Origin: Anaerorudis cellulosivorans | GTDB taxonomy: Bacteria; Bacteroidota; Bacteroidia; Bacteroidales; Dysgonomonadaceae | DNA length: 64,000 nucleotides | Direction: 5' to 3' | Assembly: GCF_025943985.1 (NCBI RefSeq) | Contig: NZ_JAPCWE010000002.1 | Coordinates: forward strand, 177,327 to 241,326 | Shown here: one piece after another, positions 47,530-56,737 of the stretch | Layout: the number at the start of each line of letters is the position of its first letter | Numbering within the stretch: the stretch's first letter is position 1 | Position numbers and translations under genes: made by a program | The notes under the pieces: model-generated | What the model was told of the DNA's origin: nothing | Databases searched by the model: none | What the model saw: the letters and a program-made list of their open reading frames with translations, nothing else

Positions 47530-48957
47530 CTACTGAATAGCCGATTTTGCTCTTTTTTCGTCGAGTTGTTCAATGATTCCCTTCACTTTTTTGTCGGAAA
47601 GTGGATAAAACAACATACCTATAAATGCCAACAAACAGCAAAATGCGGGAAAAAAACTTATCATAAGTCGCTCACCGAAAATGGTTTCTACCGCCTGTTG
47701 TGCAGCCTGCGGATTATAATTGAAGATTGCCAAAATCCAACCGCTTAAAGCTGCTCCCACCGCCCACCCCAATTTTTGGGACATAGAAGAAGACGAGAAA
47801 ATCAATCCGGTTGCACGTCGTCCCGTAGTCAGTTCCTGGTGATCGACAATATCGGCAAACATTGACCAGAGGAGCGGCAGCACATAACCAGCGAAAATAG
47901 AGGTAAAGAATTGAAGAATAAGAATCAGCGTAACGTTATTTGGAATAAAATAAAATCCCGTGCTCAAGATTCCTGCCATAAGAATGGAAATCATATACGT
48001 CCTTTTTTTACCGTATTTTGCCGATATGGTAGGTGCTGCCATTACTCCAATCAGATTGGCAGCCTGACCGACAAGGAAATAAATGGTCGTCATATCCCAT
48101 CCGGTACCTTCCATTTTATAATTTACCTGAACATAATCGCGAAAATAGTAAATCGCTACGCTGTCGCGTATGGCATTGAAAAGCAAAGCGGCTAATCCTG
48201 TTCCGATAAGAATCCACCAAGGGGTGTTATGAAAAAGATTCTTCAAATCCTGTTTGACGGAAACATTTTCTTCAGTTTCTATTTGCGTTACACGTTCTTT
48301 AGTCCAACTAAAACACAGTAAAAACAAAACAACACAAACAATTCCGATTGTTCCAACGCCTAAAACCCAACCGATAGGGGCAGTACTAATTGAATTTTCT
48401 GCTGTTTTTATAATGGTTTCTCCTCCAAAACGTCCTGCATAAAAATCAACCAACGGTTGCAATAGCATAAAAGTTACAAAACTGCCGATAAATGCAAACG
48501 ACATACGGTAGGATGAAAGTGCGTTGCGTTCGATCGGATTTGAAGTAATGGATCCCAACAATGAAGCATAAGGCACATTGATCAACGAATACACAATCAT
48601 CATCAGCGAATAGGTAACGTAGGCGTAAATCAGTTTTCCGGTTTGCCCGAAATCGGGAGTGTAAAAAGTTATGACGCCCATCACAGCAAAGGGAATGGCA
48701 AACCAAAGCAGGTATGGGCGATATTTTCCCCAGCGGGTTTTGGTACGGTCGCTCATTATGCCCACGAATACATCAAAAAAAGAATCCCATAAACGTGCCA
48801 CCAAAAACATTGTTCCGGCAGCTGCAGCGGTTATTCCAAAAACATCAGTGTAGAAAAACAATGAATACATCCCAAAGATCTTCCAAAACATGGAAGAGGC
48901 TGCATCACCAAAACCATAACCAATCTTTTCCCTAAACCCGATTTTTTCTGTAGTCAT
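47530..48957 (-). CDS. GPH-family sugar:cation symporter (MFS)
   Basis: 475 residues from the ATG at 48957 (MTTEKIGFREKIGYGFGD); the frame stays open into the GH5 gene but that 60-residue extension is not credible. About 12 membrane helices. The FREKIGYGFGDAAS start, the WDSFFDVFVGIMSDRTKTRWGKYRPYLL block and GYVLPLLWSMFADIVDHQE-type cytoplasmic loop are MelB/GPH hallmarks. It probably imports mannobiose or other mannan disaccharides across the inner membrane, feeding the epimerase directly downstream (46-base gap). Confidence 0.9.
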   Translation of the reverse strand: MTTEKIGFREKIGYGFGDAASSMFWKIFGMYSLFFYTDVFGITAAAAGTMFLVARLWDSFFDVFVGIMSDRTKTRWGKYRPYLLWFAIPFAVMGVITFYTPDFGQTGKLIYAYVTYSLMMIVYSLINVPYASLLGSITSNPIERNALSSYRMSFAFIGSFVTFMLLQPLVDFYAGRFGGETIIKTAENSISTAPIGWVLGVGTIGIVCVVLFLLCFSWTKERVTQIETEENVSVKQDLKNLFHNTPWWILIGTGLAALLFNAIRDSVAIYYFRDYVQVNYKMEGTGWDMTTIYFLVGQAANLIGVMAAPTISAKYGKKRTYMISILMAGILSTGFYFIPNNVTLILILQFFTSIFAGYVLPLLWSMFADIVDHQELTTGRRATGLIFSSSSMSQKLGWAVGAALSGWILAIFNYNPQAAQQAVETIFGERLMISFFPAFCCLLAFIGMLFYPLSDKKVKGIIEQLDEKRAKSAIQ

Positions 48958-49013
48958 TCTTTTGTTTAATGCTAAAAAAAATAAATCAATCAATAACAAT
49001 TGTTTTTGTTGCT

Positions 49014-50075
49014 CTAATTCACACTTTGTACAACAGGCATAGCATCCTTTGTAAGAGCTTTGACCAATTGAGTTCGATATGTTTTTGTGTTCGGGTCGTA
49101 AATACCAAATCCGGAATTCCATTCCCAGTATGCCCAACTAAATCCTTGCTGTTCGAACCATCGGGAAAGGAAACGTGTCCATTTTACTCGCGAATCCATA
49201 TCGGCTTTTGAATAAGCTCCAAACTCACCGATATGTATGGGGATATTTTTCGATTTTGACAAAGCAATGGCTGCCTGAAATTCATCAATTACCGCTTGCC
49301 GTTCGGCTTGCGTGTCGTTCCATTTTGTCCCCAGCCAGGCATCGGAGCCTTCTACCCATTCAGCTCCCTGATGTGTAAACTGAAAAGGATTGTAGTAATG
49401 TATGGTGAGAATCAAATGATTATCATTGGGAACAATGGTAAGCGACTTCAATGCCGAAGTACCGCCCCATTCAGCAACACCGAGCAGAACGCAACGTTGC
49501 GGATTCGTTTCACGGATGACTCTCAGAGCATCCCGGTAATAGTCGTTCCAAAGGCCCGCGGTAAGTTTGTCATGTGGTTCATTTAATATTTCAAACACTA
49601 AACTGTCGGGATAATCCTTGAAATATTCCGAAATCTGTTTCCATTGCGACAAGAAGCGAGCTTTTTGTCCTTGCGGATCAGCCATTAAATCGTTATGATG
49701 GTGCATATTGATAATAATGTGCAATTTATTGTTCAAAGCAGCATCTACAACCGATTTTACAGTTTTGAAAAATTGGAGATCGATAGTATATGGCGAACTG
49801 CTCATGCTGCGGTCGTCTCTTTCCCATTTGATGGGTACACGAACATGCGTAAAGCCTAATTCGGCAATTTTCCTGAAATCATCGGCATCAAAAGGCGATT
49901 GCCACGATTGATCGGCTTCAAAAGTATTGCCAATATTTATCCCACGTCCTAGCCGCTGATTCATTTCATTTGCTGTTGCCCACTGTTTTTCGTGAGAAGA
50001 CTCCGAATTCGATTTTTGACAACTTGTAATAGAGAAAACAAGTATAAACAATAAGATTGATTTGCTAGCTTTCAT
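49014..50075 (-). CDS. GH5 beta-glycanase lipoprotein (endo-mannanase or -glucanase)
   Basis: 353 residues from the ATG at 50075, which yields a lipoprotein signal (FSITSC, Cys19). The GH5 barrel is marked by LGRGINIGNTFEA, HVRVPIKWE, INMHHHND, the acid/base FEILNEPHD (Glu about 166) and the nucleophile IHIGEFGAY (Glu about 284). The subfamily cannot be assigned with certainty; the N-terminal wording is closer to GH5_4/GH5_2 than to classic GH5_7 mannanases, so glucomannan or beta-glucan is plausible. Probably exposed on the surface. It follows GH130 by 88 bases. Confidence 0.85.
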   Translation of the reverse strand: MKASKSILLFILVFSITSCQKSNSESSHEKQWATANEMNQRLGRGINIGNTFEADQSWQSPFDADDFRKIAELGFTHVRVPIKWERDDRSMSSSPYTIDLQFFKTVKSVVDAALNNKLHIIINMHHHNDLMADPQGQKARFLSQWKQISEYFKDYPDSLVFEILNEPHDKLTAGLWNDYYRDALRVIRETNPQRCVLLGVAEWGGTSALKSLTIVPNDNHLILTIHYYNPFQFTHQGAEWVEGSDAWLGTKWNDTQAERQAVIDEFQAAIALSKSKNIPIHIGEFGAYSKADMDSRVKWTRFLSRWFEQQGFSWAYWEWNSGFGIYDPNTKTYRTQLVKALTKDAMPVVQSVN

Positions 50076-50163
50076 TTGTATTGAATATATTATGATATTA
50101 AAAAAAATTAGTGGCGAAAATTCGTCTGCTATATTAAATGCTAAATTAAGCAAAACTATTCGA

Positions 50164-51330
50164 TTAATAACTTATTGATTTGTTTTTGAGAATTAAATCT
50201 TTGATCTTTAGGACAGAAGTATACGAATAAAATCCGTCAGACGGCGTGTTGAGACAATAATCCACGAGCCTGTCGATGGTGGAAGTTGCCACATGCATCC
50301 GCGTATCGGAAGATGCGTAATAAATGAAAACTTTGCCATCGTCATCAGTTATCCAGCCATTACTGAACACGACATTTGAAACGTCACCAACTCTTTCTTC
50401 TCCTTCGGGGGCGAGAAAATACCCGGCCGGAGAAGCTATCAACTCCGATGGGTCGTCCAGCGATGTCATGTATAAATACAAAACATAACGCAAGCCGGCT
50501 GCACAACTCCTCACTCCATGAGCTAAGTGCAGCCATCCTTTAGGAGTTTTGATGGGTGCAGGCCCTTCGCCGTTTTTCATCTCCTTGATAGTATGATAAT
50601 AACGTTGATCGATTGTTTTTTCATGTGTTACGATAGCATTTTCAATGTCGTCTATCAAAGCCCATCCAATGCCACATTCTGCACCAGCTTCAATGAAACT
50701 ATCCTGAGGTCGGGTGTAAAATGCATACTTCCCATTTACAAATTCGGGATGCAATACAACATTTCGTTGCTGACTTCTTGATTGAAGATCGGGTAAGCGT
50801 TCCCAATTCTTCAAATCCTTTGTACGCGCAATTCCTGCACTTGCAGTAGCTGCAGACAAATCGGGATTATTTTTGTCTTTTCTCTCTGCACAAAAAATGC
50901 CGTAGATCCAACCATCTTCGTGGGCTGTAAGGCGCATATCGTAAATGTTTGTTGCCGGTTCATCAGTTTCGGGCATGGTAATCGGTTCTTCCCAAAATCT
51001 GAAATTATCAATTCCGTTAGGACTTTCGGCAACGGCAAAAAACGATTTCCTATCCACACCTTCAACTCTTCCTACCAAAAGATATTTATCGTGCCATTTG
51101 ATAGCGCCGGAATTCATTACGGCATTCATCCCAATTCTTTCCAATAGAAAAGGATTCGTCTTTTCATTCAAATCGTATCGCCACGCAACAGGGACATGAG
51201 CGGCAGTAAGAATGGGATTTTTATAACGCTGAAACCATCCGTTGTTTTGGTCGATAGGAAAATTTTTTGTGGTAATCAATTTTTCCTGGTTTTCAAACAA
51301 TTTTTTCACTTGTTCTTGAAATGGATTCAT
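50164..51330 (-). CDS. GH130 phosphorylase, probably 4-O-beta-mannosyl-glucose phosphorylase
   Basis: 388 residues with no signal peptide. Five-bladed propeller of GH130: NPILTAAHVPVAW, NSGAIKWHDKYLLVGRVEG, ATNIYDMRLTAHEDGWIYG (catalytic Asp), HPEFVNGKYAFYTRPQD, NGEGPAPIKTPKGWLHLAHGV and SNVVFSNGWITDDDG. The overall wording matches subfamily 1, which uses phosphate to split mannosyl-beta-1,4-glucose into mannose 1-phosphate and glucose. With the AGE epimerase it forms the cytoplasmic mannobiose pathway. It starts 16 bases after the GH26 remnant. Confidence 0.9.
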   Translation of the reverse strand: MNPFQEQVKKLFENQEKLITTKNFPIDQNNGWFQRYKNPILTAAHVPVAWRYDLNEKTNPFLLERIGMNAVMNSGAIKWHDKYLLVGRVEGVDRKSFFAVAESPNGIDNFRFWEEPITMPETDEPATNIYDMRLTAHEDGWIYGIFCAERKDKNNPDLSAATASAGIARTKDLKNWERLPDLQSRSQQRNVVLHPEFVNGKYAFYTRPQDSFIEAGAECGIGWALIDDIENAIVTHEKTIDQRYYHTIKEMKNGEGPAPIKTPKGWLHLAHGVRSCAAGLRYVLYLYMTSLDDPSELIASPAGYFLAPEGEERVGDVSNVVFSNGWITDDDGKVFIYYASSDTRMHVATSTIDRLVDYCLNTPSDGFYSYTSVLKIKDLILKNKSISY

Positions 51331-51346
51331 AACTTTTTATTTCAAT

Positions 51347-51866
51347 TCATTTGTATAAATTCGAAATATCTTTACAAAAAAACGTTTTGGAATAATGATA
51401 AAACCTTATAAAATCAGCTGCAGATTTTTGACCGGGAAAAGGCGCATAATAATGATTTTCTCTTTCTCTTGCGTTACGCCAAACCATCACATAACTTATT
51501 GGATATTTATCAACAATTGGCAGCACTTTGCAGCCAACATAAAAATTTTTCATGATTCTTTCCACCAAGTAAAATAGAAGATACCACACCTCCCGTCTTT
51601 ACATCCCACGAATCACCATCAGTAAGAGGATTGTTAATATGCCAGCTTATCGTTATCATTCCGCCACGTTGGTATTGACGAATAATTTCCTTTCGGATTC
51701 TTTTGAAAAAGACATTATCTATGTTCTTTTCATTTCCCAATTCTATTCTTCCTAAGTCGAAACCCATTACGGCCGGATAGTCGCCAACAACACTTTTCAC
51801 GTCAGAACGTCCGTCATCGCCTTCCCAACCAATTCCGTATAATGGATCATCCTGATGTCCAAACAT
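51347..51866 (-). pseudogene. GH26 mannanase remnant with internal deletion and frameshift
   Basis: Two pieces of one GH26 gene in different frames. The 5' piece (51866 to about 51525) encodes FMFGHQDDPLYGIGWEGDD, then SDVKSVVGDYPAVMGFDLG and HEKFLCWLQ, ending at a stop at 51510. The 3' piece (about 51540 to 51347) encodes VLPIVDKYPISYVMVWRNA, then NHYYAPFPGQKSAADF and ends KDISNLYK. In intact GH26 enzymes these blocks are separated by roughly 200 residues holding both catalytic glutamates (RPxHE and the later TE motif); those are gone. The signal peptide and first 50 or so residues are also missing. It lies 17 bases after the intact GH26 stop and cannot be an active enzyme. Confidence 0.85.
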
Positions 51867-51883
51867 AAATCCTTTTTGGAAAA

Positions 51884-53212
51884 TTATTTTAAGTCGGGCA
51901 TTTGATCACGAGTTATAACGTGAGAATTATTCATTACCGTTCGCCAATAGTCAGCGCCATTTAGAGAATCATCTCTAGTATAACTGCCATACCAAGGCAT
52001 GAACCAAAGCCAGGTATCACCTTTTTGAAACATCAAATCAGGATCGGGAATTCCCCCACATTCAGTAAGTGCAATCATTTTTCTGCCTAAAACAATAGCT
52101 TTAACTTTATTGAATTCCGTCAATTGCGAATCGTGAATATGGGTTTTTTGATATAAATCGCGTCCCACGATATCCACATATTCGTCACCGGGATACCAAT
52201 CAGGGTCATTCCCTTCTGAAGTCCACACCCAAATCAAATTATCCAGACGATGATAATTGGTCATTCTTTCGAACATAAGTCTCCAAAGCGATTTGAATGG
52301 AGCGGCTCCTTTTGCTCCCCACCAAAACCATGCACCGGCAGCTTCATGTAAGGGTCGCCAAATTACAGGAATGCCTTTTGATTTTAAAATGTTAAGATAA
52401 CCGGAGATGATATCGATATCTTTTATCATTAAGCGATATTCTTCAGAATTTTCGTCCGAAATTTTACTGACATCAAAAAGCGTTTGATCGGATTTACTCC
52501 CGTAATAGAATGCATATTGATCTGAAATACCACTGTTTGCCGGCACATTCCAATGCCACATAGCTGCTACCAATCCATTTGATTGCCACCAATTTTCAAC
52601 AGCTGAAATATTACTATAGTCAATCCAATTTGAAGGTGAAAAAACATGATGAATAAAATCGAAACAATTCAAGGCAGGATATTTTCCGGTTTGAGCATAA
52701 ACCCAATCGGCTTCATCGGTATTCCAGTTGATGTTTGCCATTGTACCCGAAATAGTTCCTATCCCATAGATTTGCTTTAAAAAATCCATAACCTTTTGCG
52801 CTTCGACAGAAAAAGTCCTTGCAGGTGACTTGTATGTAGTAAAAATCAACTTAATTTCTGCAGGAATAAATGCTCCTGTTGGCCCTTTAATTGTATATGC
52901 AGGAATAATAAGTGTGTAAATTGTTCCTTCTTGCAACTCAGGTAAAATGATTCGTAAATCATTTTTAACACCAGGATTCACATCACTTAAAGTAACACCG
53001 TTCAATGTTATTTCGTATCCTCTTTTCAATGTAATATTCTCATTGAAAATCAGAACAATTTCCTTTGTATAAATTGAGACATCCGTCTCATTATTTGTCG
53101 GGGCAGATGAAATTAATTCCGGAGAAAATGTTTCAATAATGCCACTCCCTGATTTCTTACAGGAAAACAATGACAGTAAAAATAAAAACAAAATAACAAA
53201 TCGATGATTCAT
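51884..53212 (-). CDS. GH26 endo-beta-1,4-mannanase lipoprotein with N-terminal Ig-like domain
   Basis: 442 residues from the ATG at 53212, giving a lipoprotein signal (LFLLSLFSC, Cys18); the frame upstream is open but lacks signal features. Residues about 28-130 form a bacterial Ig-like (Big_5) domain (SSAPTNNETDVSIYTKEIVL). The GH26 barrel has GTISGTMANINWN, the acid/base IWRPLHEAAGAWFWWGA (Glu about 290) and the nucleophile ALTECGGIPDP (Glu about 384). It cuts beta-1,4-mannan, probably at the cell surface. An intrinsic terminator lies between it and the upstream binding-protein gene. Confidence 0.92.
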   Translation of the reverse strand: MNHRFVILFLFLLSLFSCKKSGSGIIETFSPELISSAPTNNETDVSIYTKEIVLIFNENITLKRGYEITLNGVTLSDVNPGVKNDLRIILPELQEGTIYTLIIPAYTIKGPTGAFIPAEIKLIFTTYKSPARTFSVEAQKVMDFLKQIYGIGTISGTMANINWNTDEADWVYAQTGKYPALNCFDFIHHVFSPSNWIDYSNISAVENWWQSNGLVAAMWHWNVPANSGISDQYAFYYGSKSDQTLFDVSKISDENSEEYRLMIKDIDIISGYLNILKSKGIPVIWRPLHEAAGAWFWWGAKGAAPFKSLWRLMFERMTNYHRLDNLIWVWTSEGNDPDWYPGDEYVDIVGRDLYQKTHIHDSQLTEFNKVKAIVLGRKMIALTECGGIPDPDLMFQKGDTWLWFMPWYGSYTRDDSLNGADYWRTVMNNSHVITRDQMPDLK

Positions 53213-53277
53213 GAGCACAAATTTCGAAGTTGCGCAATATCCCAAGCTTAATAAAATATGAGAAAAAACCATAAAAA

Positions 53278-53322
53278 GAGGATGTCGTAAAAATAAATGA
53301 TGACTAATTTTTTGACACCCTC
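53278..53322 (-). terminator. Intrinsic terminator inside the mannan operon
   Basis: Read on the minus strand, GAGGGTGTC pairs with GACATCCTC (one mismatch) around a 27-base AT-rich loop and is followed by TTTTTATGGTTTTTT. It lies 17 bases after the stop of the TIG-repeat gene and 65 bases before the GH26 start. Confidence 0.68.
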
Positions 53323-53339
53323 TTCAACAGTCCATTTAT

Positions 53340-55454
53340 TTATTTTATTTTTTCGAAACGAACATTATCGATGCACATATTTACAAATCCTGCATCTCCT
53401 GCAGTAGCCAGTCCAAAATCTTGTGTAATGTTTTGAACGTTTGGTAAGATGTTTGTTCCGTATCCGTTATCATCCTTGAAATCTGTTAAAGGAATAGTTA
53501 CAGTGTACCAACCACCTCTATTTTCCATTCCGGGAATAATCGCCCAGAAATCGCCATCACTACCTTTGAGACGAAATTTAAATGCCATCGTCGTTCCACC
53601 CAAAACATTGACATCCATTTTTACAGCCCATTCCTGAACTGTTACACCATCAACTTTCAGGTCGTATTGTCCATTTCTCCAGAAGAAATCAACCCAACCG
53701 GATGGCAAATTCTGATTGATACGGAAATAGTTGCCACTCAACGACAGAGCAGGATCATTTTCTACTGAGCCATAACTTCCCCACCATGAATTTTTCCCGT
53801 CAAAATCAAAGAACACATAGCTTGGATCAGCTATAGGATCTGTACCGCTTATAGTTATTGGAACATCAACTTCTTTTCCTGCAAAAGTGACCAATTTTAA
53901 AGTTACAACACCTTTTGCGGCATTTTCAGGCACATAAACTTCCAACAAGGTTACCGAACGAGTTCCAAATTGAGTTGCTTTCACATTATTCTGAAAAATA
54001 ACCGATTCAACCAAATTTAATTTTGTTCCTTGAATAACCAACAATTGTCCTGGTTTTGCACTTGCGGGGATGCTGGTTATAACAGGTATATCAGCCTCCG
54101 TTACAGTCAGTTCACTTGGAGATAAAATTTCAGTCCCGTTTACAGTAACAAACTTTACGATTCCACTTGTTGCATCAGTTGGAACATTAACTACAAACGA
54201 AATAGATGAACTTGGTTCAACATTCACGCTCTTAGCAGCAGACGGGAATATCACTTTCCTTATCAAATCCAAGTCACTTCCGCTAACGGTCAATTCACTT
54301 CCTGCCATTAATGAATTCGGAGATAACGCTGTAATTTTGGGCTTTACATAACTAAATTCTGGCGTATTGATCGTTTTAGTGGAGAAAGTAACAAGCGTTG
54401 CCACTTTTGAATTGGCTGTCTCCGGCACTATTACCGAGATTTCTGTTTCTGATTTGGCATTAATTTGCCCCTCTATATCACCAAATTTTATGCTTGCAAC
54501 CAAATCCAAATCTTTACCTTTAATAGTCAACGTATTGCCATTTTTAACTATTGTTGGACTGACAGCAAGATTTGAAGGCATTACGGTAATCAGTTTCTTG
54601 TTTCCTTTCACCTCAAGACCTGATTTGGTAATCAATTTTACGGTATCGTCCTGGGCTTCAAATGGTACAGTTACTGTAATTAGCGTGGAATCAGCATTCA
54701 AAATAACTTCATTCACTATTATATCTCCGCCAAACTTAACGCCAGCTACCAAGTCCAGATTTGTACCTGTAATATTAATGTTATTTCCCGGTTTTACAGT
54801 AACAGGAGAAAATTCTACGAATGTAGGTAAAATAATATTGATTACTTCGTTAGAGTAGATTTCAATAGGCATTTCTTCTCCATTCGATAAAATGATTTTT
54901 CCTGTTTGAGCTTCATCCGGAACCCTTACTTGCAATTGTTCTCGGGACTGAGATACAAAATCTTTTGATTCCACCTCAACATTGTCAACAAAGATTACTT
55001 TTTTAATCAAATTCAGGTATTCTCCTTTCACGGTGAGTATTTGACCAGCTCTTAAAGTAGTAGGAGAAACAGTGCTAATGGATATAGGTTCCAAAAAGGT
55101 AAGAGAAGTCAATGTTTGAATATCCCCTTGTGGCGTTTTTAAGGTCACTTTACCCGGACCTGCATTCTGAGGAATGGTAACCCGAATTTCTCTTTCGTTG
55201 ACAACCTCAATTTCACTAACTTCTATTGTTGTTTCGGATGTCAGCCCCTGAAAAACTACAGCTGTAACTTTATCCAAATTGCTGCCTATGAACCTGAGTT
55301 CACCCCCTCTTAAGGCAGGTGATGGACCAAACGCTTTTAAAACTATCAACGTGTCTATTTTTTCATCTTTGTCACATCCGGTATATGCGCCTGCACTGAT
55401 AATTAACGTGAAAATTATCAGCCATGAATACCATTTATTTTTATGTGTTTGCAT
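53340..55454 (-). CDS. Surface glycan-binding lipoprotein with six IPT/TIG domains
   Basis: 704 residues with a lipoprotein signal (SAGAYTGC, Cys27). Six IPT/TIG domains of about 83 residues follow from about residue 40 to 540, each opening with a variant of 'P-x-x-x-x-x-G-x-x-L-x-I-x-G-x-x-L-D-L-V-x-x-V-x-F' (for example SPVTVKPGNNINITGTNLDL and SPTIVKNGNTLTIKGKDLDL). The last 160 residues form a binding domain ending NMCIDNVRFEKIK that is similar to the end of the neighbouring 55479-56717 protein. It occupies the SusE/SusF position and probably holds mannan at the cell surface on an extended stalk. Confidence 0.85.
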   Translation of the reverse strand: MQTHKNKWYSWLIIFTLIISAGAYTGCDKDEKIDTLIVLKAFGPSPALRGGELRFIGSNLDKVTAVVFQGLTSETTIEVSEIEVVNEREIRVTIPQNAGPGKVTLKTPQGDIQTLTSLTFLEPISISTVSPTTLRAGQILTVKGEYLNLIKKVIFVDNVEVESKDFVSQSREQLQVRVPDEAQTGKIILSNGEEMPIEIYSNEVINIILPTFVEFSPVTVKPGNNINITGTNLDLVAGVKFGGDIIVNEVILNADSTLITVTVPFEAQDDTVKLITKSGLEVKGNKKLITVMPSNLAVSPTIVKNGNTLTIKGKDLDLVASIKFGDIEGQINAKSETEISVIVPETANSKVATLVTFSTKTINTPEFSYVKPKITALSPNSLMAGSELTVSGSDLDLIRKVIFPSAAKSVNVEPSSSISFVVNVPTDATSGIVKFVTVNGTEILSPSELTVTEADIPVITSIPASAKPGQLLVIQGTKLNLVESVIFQNNVKATQFGTRSVTLLEVYVPENAAKGVVTLKLVTFAGKEVDVPITISGTDPIADPSYVFFDFDGKNSWWGSYGSVENDPALSLSGNYFRINQNLPSGWVDFFWRNGQYDLKVDGVTVQEWAVKMDVNVLGGTTMAFKFRLKGSDGDFWAIIPGMENRGGWYTVTIPLTDFKDDNGYGTNILPNVQNITQDFGLATAGDAGFVNMCIDNVRFEKIK

Positions 55455-55478
55455 ATTTTTTTAAGATTTATGGATTAT

Positions 55479-56717
55479 TTATTCAATCGGAACCACCCTA
55501 ATGTTGTCAATACAAATATATGGAGTACAGTCTGTACCGGCAATTCCTCCGTGATAAACAAAGAAAGTTAAGCCTCCATAATTCCCTGTTCCAGCTACTT
55601 GAAGCGCTTTCCCCGTATGGTCATATTTGAAGTCTTTGAGTGGGAAAGATACAGTTATCCATCCATCAGTTTGATAAGATCCGCTTGATTCCCAAGGTCT
55701 CCACAAACCCCTCGGCGTGACCCCATCTGCAATATAACCATTGGTGTCTTTGGTTGACCACGGAGTAAAAATCATTTGCAAGGCGCAAGCAGACCAAGGT
55801 TGAGTCACATTTACCTCAAATTTGAGCTGAGCCTGATCTACAGGAATGGCAAACAAATCTCCTTCAGGACGGCCATTGGCTATTCCCCACAAATTGAATG
55901 AAAAATTATCTTCATCCCACGTTGATAAATCGCCTTTTAAAGCACCGGAAAAATAAACATAATTTCCACTTATTCCTTCGGGATTGCTGTTGGCTATTTT
56001 ACCTGCGCGCCATCCACCTGAGGCATCTTTCGTATCCCAATCAAGAATAATACCCCTGTCATCTCTAAATTGGAATTTCGATCGTCCGGTTCCATAAATT
56101 GACTTTACGTTGATGTACCCTTTTTGAGATCCATTGGGAATTTTGAAAACAATTTTAGTCTTTTCGATGCTTATAATTTCCGTAACAGAAATATTACCGG
56201 CCATACTTATGGTTAACGGAACATTCGGATCGTCAATAAAGTAATCTCCATAAAGAGTTGCAATATCACCATCATGTGCATATTCACACGAAATACTCGA
56301 CACAATGGGTGCCGGAACAAGAACAGAAAAATCGTAAGCAATAGTATCGTTATTCTTTGTTATCATATAAATCTTGTTTGATACAACAGAAGGAATTTCA
56401 TTCGGAACATTCACAAGCAATGTGTTATACGTGATAAAACTTGAATTTAATATCGCTTTTTTATCATTAAACCACATTTCTTTGATACTGGTAAGATTTT
56501 CCCCTATTAATGCAATGGTATTATTCATATAAGCCGCTACTAAAAGCGAATCGGCTGACTCAGGATTTGGAACTCTAATATAATAAACTTCAGGGATACC
56601 ATCTGTTATAACATATTTATCCGGATTATCATCACACGCCTGTGATAAGATTCCAATAAACAAAATTAAGCTACTTATCAGTATTTGACTGTATCTTTTT
56701 TTCTTAATGTTTTTCAT
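55479..56717 (-). CDS. Surface glycan-binding lipoprotein (SGBP, SusE-position)
   Basis: 412 residues with a lipoprotein signal (GILSQAC, Cys28). About two IPT/TIG-like domains (residues 40-215: NNTIALIGENLTSIKEMWFN; DGDIATLYGDYFIDDP) are followed by a C-terminal carbohydrate-binding domain with several exposed tryptophans (DWDTKDASGGWRAG, GLWRPWESSGSYQTDGW) and the ending YICIDNIRVVPIE. This matches the xyloglucan/mannan SGBP-B-like domain of Bacteroidetes loci. It is encoded 20 bases after susD and 24 before the six-TIG lipoprotein. Confidence 0.85.
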   Translation of the reverse strand: MKNIKKKRYSQILISSLILFIGILSQACDDNPDKYVITDGIPEVYYIRVPNPESADSLLVAAYMNNTIALIGENLTSIKEMWFNDKKAILNSSFITYNTLLVNVPNEIPSVVSNKIYMITKNNDTIAYDFSVLVPAPIVSSISCEYAHDGDIATLYGDYFIDDPNVPLTISMAGNISVTEIISIEKTKIVFKIPNGSQKGYINVKSIYGTGRSKFQFRDDRGIILDWDTKDASGGWRAGKIANSNPEGISGNYVYFSGALKGDLSTWDEDNFSFNLWGIANGRPEGDLFAIPVDQAQLKFEVNVTQPWSACALQMIFTPWSTKDTNGYIADGVTPRGLWRPWESSGSYQTDGWITVSFPLKDFKYDHTGKALQVAGTGNYGGLTFFVYHGGIAGTDCTPYICIDNIRVVPIE

Positions 56718-56737
56718 ATCAATTTTCTCATTTGAAA

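Noticed and set aside
48958..49137. N-terminal extension of the symporter into the GH5 gene
   Set aside because: The extension has no family similarity, overlaps the GH5 coding end, and the MTTEKIGFREKIGYGFGD start at 48957 is canonical.
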